Assembly (NCBI GenBank): GCA_040285825.1
Contig: JAUPSS010000004.1
Coordinates: 2,460,550 to 2,524,549 of the forward strand
Length of the DNA stretch: 64,000 nt
Direction of reading: 5' to 3'
DNA from: Eukaryota sp. TZLM1-RC
Taxonomy: Eukaryota > Metamonada: BaSk clade
Position 1 is the stretch's first letter. The number at the start of each line of letters is the position of its first letter. Below, piece by piece: positions 49,624-60,444 of the stretch. The notes below the pieces were generated by a model that made no database searches, was not told the origin of the DNA, and saw only the letters and a program-made list of their open reading frames with translations. The position numbers and the translations under genes were made by a program.

Positions 49624-51436
49624 ATAGGGTTATTTCCTTCGGTGATGTTGCAGAATGTACAAAACTTAGACCCATCCCGTTCATGTCTTTCGGGGATATA
49701 TTTGGTTTGAGTTTTTCTCTTGTACAGTGGCTTTTCAGTTTCTTGGTAATGGCAAAGTTATCAATGCCCAAGAGGAAGTACTCCGCAATGAGGGCGGGTG
49801 AGAGGGTTGTTAAACCGCTGCTTCCCCATATCATCGCAGATAAAGTGGGATCAACCATGTATGTGGTCATTCTCAGAACGTCTCCGAAATCTTTGACGAA
49901 CCTACCGAATTAATTATCTGCATCTGCTTTGTTGTGGATATTTCTTCATTTTATACAGGGTTTTGCTAGAGCGGAGCAAGCCTTATGATAAAAGGTGAAT
50001 TGCGTCCTACGTAGCAGAATAACCTCTAATTCTGTGCCGGAAAAATCCGGTCTTAAAAGTCTTTGACCTTGCCACCTAGATATGAGATGATGGTCGATCA
50101 TGCTTGATAAGCCGAACGGAAAAGTACTTATCACCATACTTCTAAACAAGTGGTAGTGATGAATGGGGGGTCCCAGTCGTTTCTTCAATTCTGGGCCGAT
50201 CCTTATGAGAGGCTGTTTCATATATTTATCAATTTCCTCTCTGATATGGGACGGGAGAGATGAGATGAGCTCAGGAGTAATCTGGGCCTTTTGTTCGTCA
50301 AAAAGTTGGGTCGCTTTTAACATAGCACGAGACCAGTCAGATTGTTCTGGGGCTTCAAAGCTTCTATTAGCCATTTTACTCCCGTTCTTGTCCCATGTCT
50401 GAAACTTGAGTAGGAAGGAGATGAGAGACATTTTATTGAGTGGACTTTTCTCAGATAGGTGAGGAGCTCTGTATTCTGCTGACCTATACCGAGAGTCTAC
50501 TCGTCTCTGAAGACTACTCGCGATACTCATGTCCAAAATATTCCTTGAAGATTGGAGATCTTTCAAACGAAGAGGCTCCGTAGAAGGAATTCTTATACGA
50601 GGGGGTTGAGGGGGAGGTGTGTTGTCTAATCCAGGCCTACGTAATCTTCTGATACGTTACCGACCCTGGGTTGAGAGAAAGTGGTTGGTTCCTAGGCAGC
50701 CCTGGTAGGTCTGTCTACCCGTTCTGTCACATTGACTGAAAATGATCCAAATAAGTGGTCTTTCAATCATGTTTGTCTATAATTGGTTTGGCCAGAATCC
50801 CATGGATTTCCTTGTCCATAGCGGTTAACCTAGGACGGCGCTCTGCGCCACGTTCGTAGGTGTCTTTACTCAGATTCTCCATTGCCTTGATTAATTCTAT
50901 CCTTTCATTTTGAGGGATCTCGTAAACTCTGTTAGAGTCTCCTTTGTAACCCACGGTTTGAAATCCAACATTTCTTCCTATCTTTGGGGTTTGCCTCCAT
51001 AAAGGAGGGATCTGCTGAAACAAACAGTAATCTGTAGGTTCGAGGTGAGCCTCCGCATCGTTCATGATTTGTCGGCGAAGTTCCTTATTTTCGTCATCCA
51101 ATTCGTCTAATGCGGATTGAAGTTCTTCATATTCTTGTAAAACTGACGAAGTTTCAGAACTTGAGCCAACATTTGCATTTTTTGGTGAGGAGGGGGTGGT
51201 CCCGTTCCTGAAACCTTTTCAGGCAATGTTTTGGACTTGGAAGATGCGGGAGGTGGTTCCGAGCCTGATTCCATTGGTTTATCTTGAGGAGGGGTGGAGG
51301 GTGGTCCCGAGCCCGGGTCCTTGTCTATTCTCGTTTGTACTACTCCTTCTGCTGTTTTTTTGTCGAATGCACCTCTATCATGTTCCTGCATATTGGTTGT
51401 AAAGGTGTCAGAGCTCTGGCTGAGAGGGTCTGACAT
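49624..51436 (-). pseudogene. gag-like polyprotein of gypsy-2, several frameshifts
   Basis: The ATG at 51436 opens an acidic, Pro/Ser-rich N-terminus. The frame then shifts into a coiled coil (EYEELQSALDELDDENKELRRQI), a charged region with GAERRPRLTAMDKEIHG, a Pro-rich linker and a long helical part (frame 49946-50566: QSDWSRAMLKATQLFDEQKAQ, FSGTELEVILLRRTQFTFYH). Further on (about 49870-49640) come IAEYFLLGIDNFAIT and, in a neighbouring frame, PERHERDGSKFCTFCNITEG. The latter is the first half of a zinc knuckle that is completed at 45577 beyond the hAT element. Gag identity rests on that knuckle plus position; before that the protein is unrecognisable. Confidence 0.5.
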
Positions 51437-51480
51437 AATGATATCTGCTGAAGATATCTTCTGGTGAAGAAAGCTGTTTG

Positions 51481-52084
51481 TTGTAATGGTATACCTGTTA
51501 ACCTAAGTAATTCGATAATTATTGTTGCATAAGGTTGGGATGAAGGGTTAGATAAAGGTGATTTATTTTAATAGTCGCACTATAAAACCTAAGGGCGCCA
51601 TCAAATAATAATAAAAATAGATGGAATTTTGGAAACTTGAATAAACACGAGCCACTTTTGATTTTGCCGACATTGGAGCATTTGGTTCTACCTGACGAAC
51701 CCCCATCAGATAACCTCTCAACTGATGCAGTGTTTCCTGGCTTTTCGATGCTTGCAGGTGCATCCTCTTTCTGTTTTTTCAATTTTTATGGTAATACAAA
51801 AAATGCAGCATACACAATACACCTTTTTCTGTTGTCCCTCATCCATTTTAACGCTTATAAATGGCTTTTAAAAAAATGCAAATCTATCATAGGAGAATGC
51901 ACTATCTAAGAACAATTTTGTTTAAAACATCGATACTGTATTCCCACTTTAACAACACATTTATAAGAGAATTCTAAAAGTACTTTAATTATTCATACTC
52001 TGTATCAGACAAATCTAATCTAATGTCATCGACTATTTCAAGGTTTTTTGATTTTGAAGAACCACAATAGTCGTATAATCACTA
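51481..52084. other. unassigned AT-rich stretch
   Basis: No supported gene. If gypsy-2 had a 5' LTR it should lie here (about 51450-51900), but I find no matching sequence near 38.9-39.3 kb. Confidence 0.4.
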
Positions 52085-52740
52085 TTATTGTTGGTGTCTG
52101 CAGTTCATCCAGACACTCTCAGTTTGAAGAAGTATCCAACCATTTTTTCTTATAGCGTTAGTGTTGCTTTTTTTAGACAAAACAACAGGACAGAGTTTCG
52201 ATTCTTGATGTGATGCTCCTAGTGCTGCAGTATTACGTATCTTTTCCAATCCAGTTTTCTGAATAGGGATGAAACCCTTCCCTACTTCTTCAATTGTACC
52301 ATCTTCACCGGAATCAATAGGACAGCAGTTTCATCAAAGTTAATGATTGTGACATCACCCGTCCCTTGTAACACCGTTTCGTACTGACGCTTAAATGATA
52401 CTGCTCTTTCTGCGATAGTATCTTCACTTTGGCTAAGTATTGTGTTTACCTTTCGGATGTCCAGTCCGTTTCTTTCCATAAATCACCGAAGCTATTTTTT
52501 AGAAAACTGTAACACCATGTCAGGGTTATGAATCTGATTCCACTTGTTTCCCCAAACACAGGTACGCTTTCGACTGACATATTTTTGGAGTTATCATACA
52601 ATGAGCATACTCCCTCTAACGTCTGCCTGAAGATTTTGTCCAAGAGATGGTCATCCATTTCTTGCGAACTGACTGATTTTTCTCTATCATCAAGTCTTTT
52701 TCGAAGTCTGAGTTCAAAACAGCAGGCGGAGGGATCTGTT
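52085..52740 (-). pseudogene. pogo/CENP-B-type DDE transposase fragment
   Basis: The minus strand, over two frames, reads ...FKRQYETVLQGTGDVTIINFDET (first catalytic D of the DDE_1 domain), then GFIPIQKTGLEKIRNTAALG and SKLCPVVLSKKSNTNAI. This is the DDE_1 order seen in pogo, jerky and CENP-B-like transposases (NxDET, then TGxEKxRxTVxLxA, then KLPPxVIF). A frameshift follows DETAV. The second D and the third acidic residue are absent, so only an N-terminal half of the catalytic domain remains. Its left part overlaps the accessory-gene relic of Tn3. Confidence 0.6.
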
Positions 52741-52964
52741 ATTCCAATCTAGCTGGTCCATTTTTTTCTACGGCTGATCCCCATGACACTGGTCAAGTCG
52801 ATGTGATGCTCCCTGAAAGAATCACGGCATTTGTGTCATCTGAGTTGTTGCAACTGGATGTAGAGCTTCAGTCTGTTGTGGCTTCTTTGCGTGACCGATT
52901 GTTTAGAAGAATTGAGAACTTTGCACACGAATGCTTGCAAAGACGTGTATCTCAAACTACTTGA
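52690..52964 (+). pseudogene. transposon accessory protein of Tn3, C-terminal relic
   Basis: Plus-strand frame ending TGA at 52962-52964. Its last 50 codons (ITAFVSSELLQLDVELQSVV, LRDRLFRRIENF) resemble the C-terminal helices of the Tn1 partner (LASFVSSRLTALDLERKRRD, ELERKFF). It points toward the Tn3 transposase stop at 53135, 170 bp away. No start codon remains. Short length makes the homology tentative, but position and orientation repeat the pattern of Tn1 and Tn2. Confidence 0.5.
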
Positions 52965-53134
52965 AGGGAAGATCATCCAAAGCAAACTATCGAAGAGTTC
53001 TTGATGTTGAGGACCCACATGGGCTTCTTAGTACGCCAGATTCAGTCGATGTAAATAAAGTCGATGTAATAAATAGCTTTATTAACTGTTGATGTGTATT
53101 GCTTATGTACTGTTCTGAACAGTTCTGAGGTACT

Positions 53135-54255
53135 TTAGGTAAACTCTAAAGCTGTACGAGCATTTGATTTTGTATTCCAATAAGGAGACTTATAGAAATG
53201 ATCATCTTTCCAACCAGCATGGTTCAATAGACTTGAGTAGTCCCCTGTCATTGATTTCAGCAGTGATTGTACCAGTTCGTAAGGACCGATACCAATCCGT
53301 CTGTGGGACTCTGAACGAACTCTTTTTCTCAAAAGACCAAAGAAAGCTTCAATTGGGTTTGCTTCTGGGCAATAAGGGGCCAAGAGAAAATACCGTAAAC
53401 CAGCTTGGCGAACCGATTGCCCAAGAGGCTCAGAAATGTGGATTTTGCATCCATCAAGAACAAGCAAAGAACGAGGACCATCAGAAGAACAGAGAAGGCC
53501 AGAACGAATTAGCGATTTAAGGAAGAACGCAAAAGAGCATCTACTGAAATGTGCTTCCTTAATTGTATGGTAAACATAACCATTACAGTCAAAAGCAACA
53601 ATCAGTGAGAAGGGATTGAACCTGGAGGTCTTTGGATCAGACGGAATTGGTTGTCCCGATAAGGAATATCCAAACTGTCTGTTGAAATGTTCCGGTCTGA
53701 AGGAGAGTTCATCAACGAAGAGAAGTTGTCTATGATAAAGAATACCAACAGATGACGCCAGTTTCCATTCGAAGCGGCGAATTAGTGTCACCTTGGCTCT
53801 TCGCATAATGGTTGTCACTTTTCTACGAGTGAATCCATGCTTAATCAGAATTCGGTGCACTGTACTAACAGATATCGAAAAATCATGGTATATTTGTACA
53901 AGATAAGTCACTTCTTGAAGAACAGTAAGAGGGTCTTCTTTCACCAAATCAAGCATATATTGTTGGATGTGTAAGGGAGTTGCATTAGACCGTGGCGTGG
54001 TGGTGTTGGATGTTTCTGGCGAATTTACAAGAGGGTCCAGTCCAGCGAAGTACTGCTTGACCCACCGACTAACAGTGGATTGATGGACAAGGAAAAACTT
54101 AGCCACAGCTTTTTGCGACTCATTCAAAAACAGATAAGTGTACACAGCACTTACCTGCTATACAGCACGTGTGACAGTATCTTCTGAAACATGAGATTTA
54201 AGCTTTTGAACATCAACACCAAGCAGAAGAAGATTGAAATGGAGGGGCATAGGTG
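53135..54255 (-). pseudogene. Tc1/mariner-like DD34E transposase (unit Tn3), nearly complete
   Basis: Frame 53135-54145 gives the helix-turn-helix end (HQSTVSRWVKQYF), a second helix-turn-helix (ISVSTVHRILIKHGFTRRKV), first D in LLFVDELSF, second D in LVLDGCKIH and E in EANPIEAFFG, again DD34E. The true start ATG lies at about 54255 (MPLHFNLLLLG). Between it and residue 35 a small duplication of about 15 nt introduces a TAG near 54160, so the gene is broken once. Diverged from Tn1 and Tn2. Confidence 0.9.
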
Positions 54256-54344
54256 TTGCAGGTGGTTGTGAAATCTTTAATGGGGAAAAATCAAGAATCC
54301 CAATTATGCACCCAAATTGCAAACCCCAGCACCACTCCTGATAA

Positions 54345-54590
54345 TTTAAAAAAACGTAAAATTAAAACAAAATAAACAGTTGTTAAATTAAAACTTATAT
54401 GTTGTGTGATCAATACCTCATCAAAAATCCAATAATAAACCAATGATTTTTGTAAGTTTTTAAAAGCTAATGAAAAATAAATTCATTCATTCATAATCTG
54501 CCGTTCATGGTGATTTAAAGCCTGAGAACACCATGCTTGAGAGTGGTCAAATTTGGCTTCATTGACCTTAACCCCCCAAATATGCAGGCT
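54345..54590 (-). repeat. 245-bp inverted repeat, left arm
   Basis: Read on the minus strand this is closely similar, with scattered differences, to 56365-56610 on the plus strand: shared blocks include TAATCTGCCGTTCATGGTGA and AACAGTTGTTAAATTAAAAC. Both arms contain a frame around LNHHERQIMNE and SLAFKNLQKSLVY, followed by a GTAAGT-like donor in the right arm, so the repeat includes coding-like sequence. Confidence 0.85.
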
Positions 54591-54646
54591 TGTAAGTTGA
54601 ATAGTTGTCAAGATTTTTCCTTTGGAGTGGAAATGAATAAATACCC

Positions 54647-54873
54647 AAGAATCAATATTAAATATTGATTTTAAGAAGGCAAAGTTATTAAATGGGGAGA
54701 TGGTAAATCATTTGAATTAATTGATGGATTAAATGGTATTGTTTTGATTTCTGTTTACACTATAAACAGAAATCAAAACAATACCATTTAATCCATCAAT
54801 TAATTCAAATGATTTACCATCTCCCCATTTAATAACTTTGCCTTCTTAAAATCAATATTTAATATTGATTCTT
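54647..54873. repeat. perfect palindrome: 111-bp arms, 5-nt loop
   Basis: Arms 54647-54757 and 54763-54873 are exact reverse complements around the loop CACTA. The arm sequence is not simple: one strand reads GKVIKWGDGKSFELIDGLNG in an open frame. It could extrude as a cruciform or give a long hairpin RNA, or be an inversion/assembly artefact. Confidence 0.95.
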
Positions 54874-55210
54874 TTAAAAGCTTCAATTGACGGAGATTCT
54901 TTTGTAGCAATTGATGGAAATGGTGATTTCTTCTATGTTCTTCGTCCATTGTGCAAGAAGAACCAAGACTGTTTAGAAAATAGCCATCCTGCTGAGAAAA
55001 AGAGCATTCGTGGCAATATTAGTCCAAAAGAAGCGATTAGACACATGCACTGATCTTCTTCTCGTCGTGAAACTACCAAAAATTTCCAGTCTCCTGGATA
55101 TGTCAAGCTTGAACGTAATCATTGTACCAAAGTTGTTCAGACAGTGGCCATACGATCAACTAATACTGCCATTACTGCCAAGTATGCAGTTTTCTATACA
55201 GTTGGGGTAA
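54680..55210 (+). pseudogene. possible RCC1-like repeat protein fragments around the palindrome
   Basis: Inside and after the palindrome the plus strand gives short pieces (KVIKWGDGKSFELIDG, NGIVLISV; SIDGDSFVAIDGNGDFFYVL; KVVQTVAIRSTNTAITAKYA). They resemble the V..ISVG..H..A.D..G.VY.WG rhythm of RCC1 blades. The match is weak, and frames are broken by the palindrome and stops. Confidence 0.25.
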
Positions 55211-56364
55211 GTAAAGTCAACAAATAAAAGCCACGATAGCCTAAATGGTGCAAATCTTGAAAGTCTAAATGAAAACTGTTGGTAAGCTACTCAAACTGGG
55301 TAGACTCAAACGACCCTTCAAGGACCCGATCGATCGGAAAGAATTGAAACATTTGGTAAATAATTACATGGATAGTGTACCTTCAAATAAATAATGACTT
55401 CATCAGAAAATTCTTGACTGAGAGAATTTGTTTAGCTTTGTTTTGATACCAAAACAATTGCTGAGAGTAATGATTGGTAGGAGTACACCCTGAATGGTCG
55501 TAGACTTTGAAAGGGTTGTCGATTACCAAGACTACCCCAATGAAGCTACAATCTCTTATTCTGAACAATTAAAGCAAGAAAAAGAAGGTTAAATCAATTG
55601 GTTAACCTTAATTGTATACAAGATTTGCTCGATAATGAATTGAAAAGGCATTAAAAAATAGTCTTGAAGGGGAAACAGTAATGTGAGCTTTTAAGACATA
55701 AGCAAAGCAGCATAATGTCGGCCGACCTAAGAGGTTTTGGGAGTATTGGAAGGACATGACCAAGGAAATGCTTCCGAGATATGAACTGGTGTGACAGGGC
55801 ATTTGGTCATCGGAATTCGAAGGGTTGAATCGGAGAAAAGTGTTCCATGAGGAGAAGACGGAGAGAGGTTGAGAAAGCATAGTGCACTGAGAGAGTGGTG
55901 AGAGTAGACGATCCAGGTTACAAGATGTTCTGTGTAATACGTAGATGTAGCGAAGAGATAAAGACAAAGGTGAGGTATCAAGGGGACTTCTAATGAAGTG
56001 TTGATCACACAACATGTAAGTTTTGTTGGGAGCCTTCTCTTGTGAGGAGAAAACTGTTGCCAATTTGGTTAAATTGGACTAAAAAAATATGCCACGTCAT
56101 CATTTGCTCAAATTCAATTCCTCCAATGAAGACTGAATATTGGGTGGAATATTTCCAGAATGAAGATTCTTTGGGTTGTATTTGCACCAGTAATAATTAA
56201 ATTTCGTGGGGAGACCATTGTGCTTGCGTCTGGTTGGAGTGTATCCGGGGCATCATACATGAGATCGAGAAAAGGGTTTGTGCAATTTTGATTTTTTGTG
56301 AGCATTATAATTGTCATCAATTTTTCTGAATTCTCATTGAAAATGACCCTCATTGTATTCTGGT
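55211..56364. other. unassigned stretch between the inverted-repeat arms
   Basis: Short frames occur on both strands (55608-56063 minus, 56114-56419 minus) but none convinces me. The minus frame 56114-56419 contains NLIITGANTT, reminiscent of a P-loop context, without the GKS. Confidence 0.35.
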
Positions 56365-56610
56365 AATGGCTCATATTTGGGGAGTTAAGGTCATTAAAAT
56401 CTTGCTTAACGTCATGCACAGGTGTTTTCAGGCTTTAAATCACCATGAACGGCAGATTATGAATGAGTGGAATTATTTTTCATTAGCTTTTAAAAATTTA
56501 CAAAAATCATTGGTTTATCATTGGATTTTTGATGAGGTGTTGATCACACAACATGTAAGTTTTAATTTAACAACTGTTTATTTTTTTTAATTTTATTTTT
56601 TTTGGAGTTG
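56365..56610 (+). repeat. 245-bp inverted repeat, right arm
   Basis: Counterpart of 54345-54590. It contains an ATG-initiated frame (56366-56590, MAHIWGVKVIKILLNV...) that reads ALNHHERQIMNEWNYFSLAF and ends at CAACATGTAAGT, a possible exon end. Confidence 0.85.
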
Positions 56611-57216
56611 TAGATGGTGTTGTCAATCTCACCTAAATTTTCCATTACTTGATTGTTCTTCCTCGTTCTGAGTATCTGGTCATTGGCTTTTTTATTCGAA
56701 AGTTTTAATTAATAAAGCTCTGATTATTGGTTTGGTTAATTTCATTTCAAGTTTAGTTCAAGTTAGTTTTGATTTATGTACATTCTCATCCAATAAGCTC
56801 AGTTATCTCAATAATTAATTATCGCCTTCAATTAACCTGTGGTTGCTTCAAATTTCAACACATTAAGCGTTTTCTCTGGCAATGCTTCGCTATTGAAGAT
56901 TTTTGGATGATAAAAAATTGGCAAATATATTTCTTCTATTTTTTAGCCACAATGAATTCTATTTTTCAAAAAAGTGTCTTTTACAACAAAGACTACTGTC
57001 AGTCATTTATTGAATCAATATATTTTCAAATTCATTAACAGCATGAAATGTTCCAAAGAGGTTGAATCTCATACCACATCGTGTTGGTCCGTACAACTGA
57101 TTTATTGTCACGATTATGGTTTAATCAAAGACTGTTTATTATTTTCAAAGACATATTGTTGCAATTGTAGTGGTTATATAATAGTCTCACTGCAATCCCA
57201 ATCCAATCCAATTCTC
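56611..57216. other. upstream region of the DENN gene
   Basis: No separate gene is supported. The DENN frame is open upstream from 57217 to 56974, but that part is Cys/Ser-rich and unlike the family, so I take it as leader sequence. Confidence 0.4.
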
Positions 57217-59400
57217 ATGACCACAAACTTCGTCATTGCAGTGGTGGGCTTTGACATAAAGACCGGTGCTACTGTTGAAGCTTCGTTCCCTCAACCCTTA
57301 CCAATTTCATCTCAAACAGTTTCAGATATTGCTCTGCCTGATGGTCTTCATAATCTCACCAAGGAATACTCTTTTACGTTCCATAAGGACTGGCTAATCT
57401 GCTCTTCTGTACAATGTGTAAGAGACCCCTCTGTTGAAAGGGGAGCCAGAATCACTGCGATTGCTATCCTCTCATCATCCCACCCTTTCCCTGCCTTTCT
57501 ACTCTCTATTTCATCATACATTCTACACATTCTTCCCTCTGCAGCTGATGAGAGACTCTCTCTGCTTGAAAATGTATCCAGCCTTCTCTCTACTTCTTTC
57601 TCCAACTCATCCTCTTCTTTCTCTATAAACTCCCGCCTCTTCGTCCTCCCAGCTTCCACTGAATCCTTCTCCACTCCGATGGAGCTCCGTCAAGCCATAT
57701 TAGATCTTGGTCGCTCTAATCTTGCTTTAATTATCTCCACTATATTCGATCCGTCAGCAGTAGTTGATCGTAATATCTGTTTCCTATTTCCTTCTAGTGG
57801 TTATCTCTGTAGTATTATCTGGTGTTTGAAATGTTTATTTGGTGGTTTGGAATCTTGTACTTTTCTGCCTTTTCTTCCCCTTTCTTTATTTGATGACGTG
57901 ATAGAAGGTCATAATTCTTTGATTTTTGGGACTACCAATCAAATTGTGACGTTTCGAGAAGATGTTCAGTTGGTTTTCACCTTGGAAAATAATTCAATTG
58001 TTTTGAAACAAAAAAAGAAAAAGTTTAGATTTAAATATTCTAAAAAGTTATCTAGTTATTTAATTAATTCAGCTCTGGACGGACGGTGTGATTCGACAAT
58101 TATTTCATATTTTCACCAAAAATTCAAAATTTTGACAAGAACAAGAGCTCCAATCCACAATTCCCCAATAATTATTACTCAAAAGCAACCATTAAATTCA
58201 AATGGGAATAACAGGTTTTACGACGAATACTTGGATTATTTGGATAGTTTTGAAAATGCCTTGTTTTCAACAAACAATGTTGAGGTGGTGATTAGTGGAA
58301 AAAATTTAAATAATTTGTTAATAAATTGGGCATTACAGAAGGGAAATTGTAAAGGTCATATTTGTAGATTTTTGAGCTTATCACGTGACCAGTCTTTTGA
58401 TTTCCACTCACTTTTGACTCTTTTAAAGGATGTTGATTTTAATGAGTTGCCTATATCGACAATCTCAATCATTTTGAGTATTCTATCAAATATTCCTGCA
58501 AAGTCATTGCTGACGTTTGTATTTGACATTGGCTCAAATTTTTATGAATGTGTCATTTCTTTGACCAACGAAGACCAATCAAATCACTCGTTATTACGTA
58601 CTTTGGCATCTTTGTTTATGAACATTTTTATTGCAATTATTTCAATTTATTTAGAGAATCCTCAAAACTGCTTCATTTATGTTGATAAATTATCTCAACA
58701 TTCAAGATCTTTATTTGATTTAGGTATTTCTTTATTAAATTCAGAATTAAGTTGCCAGTCTGTTGCCTTGGATTTATTATTCATTTTGTCTTTAATTAAT
58801 AATTTAAAACCTGGGTTCGTCGAAATTTCTCAATTGAGTGCACAATTAGAGACGATTGAAAATGAGTTTGTGGCAAATTTTTCATATATGGCTATTTGTG
58901 ATCTGTTTTGCTTGTCAGAACTTTTGACAACATCTACAGTTGCTCTACCATCCAAAATTTCAGGACATATCAAGTCATTGTCAGTCAGGCCTTCTCTGAG
59001 CTCTATTCAAGAAATCAAAAATTTCCTCTTGACAAAGCAATATTCCTTAGCTTCGCTGACTTCTATATCAAAATGCCTTCTTCCAAACATATCACCAACT
59101 CTACCAAATACATTTCAATTTTCAATAGAATGTTTACTCTACTGTTGCTGTTTCAAATCTATTGCTACCGAAGTTATACCAGAAATTACTAAAACTATTT
59201 TAAATACTCTTACTCCTGTCAATTTTAGTTCACAGATTTCTAAAATTTTAATCAGATGGTTTGAGAGTGTTTTTTCTTTGCTTCAGTTTGGTAAAGTTGT
59301 AGTGCCAGATATAGCTGAAAATTGCATCCAATCCATAGCCCCCTTTTTGCATCATGAAAGCTTAGTGAATATTGCAATCAAATATGATTGGATTGGGTAA
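57217..59400 (+). CDS. DENN-domain protein, DENND6/AVL9-like
   Basis: I place the start at the ATG at 57217 (727 residues) because the family-like sequence begins directly there: TNFVIAVVGFDIKTGATVEA (uDENN start, as in DENND6 and AVL9), then YSFTFHKDWLICSSVQCVRD, ITAIAILSSSHPFPAFLLSI, FSTPMELRQAILDLGRSNLA, CLKCLFGG...SLFDDVIEGHNSLIFGTTNQIV and KFRFKYSKKLSSYLINSALDG with FHQKF...LTRTRAPIHN. DENN proteins act as GDP-GTP exchange factors for Rab GTPases in membrane traffic. The C-terminal about 330 residues are helical and not assigned; they could be helical-repeat. No intron is needed. Codon use is strongly AT-biased in the second half. DENN subfamily is uncertain. Confidence 0.7.
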   Translation: MTTNFVIAVVGFDIKTGATVEASFPQPLPISSQTVSDIALPDGLHNLTKEYSFTFHKDWLICSSVQCVRDPSVERGARITAIAILSSSHPFPAFLLSISSYILHILPSAADERLSLLENVSSLLSTSFSNSSSSFSINSRLFVLPASTESFSTPMELRQAILDLGRSNLALIISTIFDPSAVVDRNICFLFPSSGYLCSIIWCLKCLFGGLESCTFLPFLPLSLFDDVIEGHNSLIFGTTNQIVTFREDVQLVFTLENNSIVLKQKKKKFRFKYSKKLSSYLINSALDGRCDSTIISYFHQKFKILTRTRAPIHNSPIIITQKQPLNSNGNNRFYDEYLDYLDSFENALFSTNNVEVVISGKNLNNLLINWALQKGNCKGHICRFLSLSRDQSFDFHSLLTLLKDVDFNELPISTISIILSILSNIPAKSLLTFVFDIGSNFYECVISLTNEDQSNHSLLRTLASLFMNIFIAIISIYLENPQNCFIYVDKLSQHSRSLFDLGISLLNSELSCQSVALDLLFILSLINNLKPGFVEISQLSAQLETIENEFVANFSYMAICDLFCLSELLTTSTVALPSKISGHIKSLSVRPSLSSIQEIKNFLLTKQYSLASLTSISKCLLPNISPTLPNTFQFSIECLLYCCCFKSIATEVIPEITKTILNTLTPVNFSSQISKILIRWFESVFSLLQFGKVVVPDIAENCIQSIAPFLHHESLVNIAIKYDWIG

Positions 59401-60050
59401 CTATTGATTGTATTGTGAATTTTGGTTTTTTATGGTACTCTTTTATCAGAATTATTTATGATTTAAGTTTTCTTTTATTTTTTAAAACATTTCAGCCTTT
59501 GTTTTTGAAATTCTGTGCTTGCTTCTCTGTTTCTTCTTATTATTTGCTTGTTTATTGTGTTTAGTTGTTGAAATTGTAATGCTAAACTCCTTGCTCAAAA
59601 TATTTGAAAACTGTAATACTTTATCAATAATTTGGGTTTACTGCTCAAATCTAATACACAATGATTTCTTTCCTTGTTTTTTTCTGTTTCACATTATGTC
59701 GATTCAACAGGTGAATATAGTGCGTGAAACTAGATGAGTACAATGAAACACTCTAAATCGCTTCCATTTTCCCCTGAATTTTCATTCATTTTCATAGCTT
59801 GTCGTAGCAAGAATAGAAAAAAATTGATGTTTTTGCATCACATCCCTATTGACGTTGAATCCCTATTGAAGTTGAATCACTATTGAAGTTGAATCACTAT
59901 TGAAGTTGAATACGATAAATATAGTTTTAACTGCTAGAGACACAAGTTATTGGTGAAATTAGACCAGTATAACCGCAAAGAAGCCTGTAAACTCCCTTGA
60001 ACAACTTCACTTCTTAATTTTTGAATTGAATTAAATAAATATAGAAATAT
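59401..60050. other. AT-rich intergenic region
   Basis: No gene recognised, apart from the short tandem repeat at 59846-59912. Confidence 0.5.
59846..59912 (+). repeat. tandem repeat, four 17-bp units
   Basis: Four head-to-tail copies of CTATTGAAGTTGAATCA; the first has CG for AG, the last is cut short. Confidence 0.9.
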
Positions 60051-60054
60051 GTAA

Positions 60055-60250
60055 AACTGAATATTCTATATCTTCATATCCGAAATGCACCGAATAGTAT
60101 TGACTTGAAGTGTTTCCTTCGAATAACCGTATCAAGACAGAGAATGCAGAAAATAATAAGGGATCAACATCTTTAAAAATTGATTATACAATTCTGTTCT
60201 CCCAAAAACCTTATCAAAAACTCTTCCATAATTTCAATGAAATCATGAAC
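60055..60250 (-). mobile_element. decayed family-D R2-like non-LTR element, 3' end
   Basis: In plus orientation it repeats the order seen at 5965-6150: a CTTCATATCC block, an AATAAGGG block, ACAATTCTGTTCT for ACAATTCTATTCT, and a block ending TTCCATAATTTCAA. The frame is broken. It is an inactive remnant. Confidence 0.6.
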
Positions 60251-60444
60251 GCAACTTGTCATTACCTCGTATTTCTGGCAAATTGTAAGAATCATTGTTG
60301 GTAAGAATTCGCTATATCTCAGATGATTTTTAGTAAACTAAAAACTGCAATTCCACAGGACTTGGAATAGTTTGTATATGGTGAAGGAGATTATAGATCA
60401 ACGACTACCTTTGAACAACAAAATTTTTTATAATTCAATTACAT

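Larger units (their letters stand above)
39342..51480 (-). mobile_element. decayed Ty3/gypsy element (gypsy-2) broken by nested DNA transposons
   Basis: On the minus strand, gag (51436-49624, then 45577 to about 45400), a linker, protease (45051 to about 44835) and RT/RNase H (40605-39342) lie in the proper gypsy order once the inserted blocks 49615-45578 (hAT with MULE-2) and about 44830-40606 (two Tc1-like units) are set aside. The join across the hAT element falls in the middle of a gag zinc knuckle. No LTR pair could be identified. That gag belongs with the AT-richer pol is an inference from order and orientation. Confidence 0.6.

Noticed and set aside
56114-56419. Minus-strand frame with NLIITGANTT, reminiscent of a MutS-type P-loop context
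   Set aside because: The essential GKS is absent, the neighbouring Walker B region is not found, and the match is too short.
59846-59912. CRISPR-like array
   Set aside because: Units of 17 bp are directly adjacent with no spacers; it is a simple tandem repeat in a eukaryotic genome.
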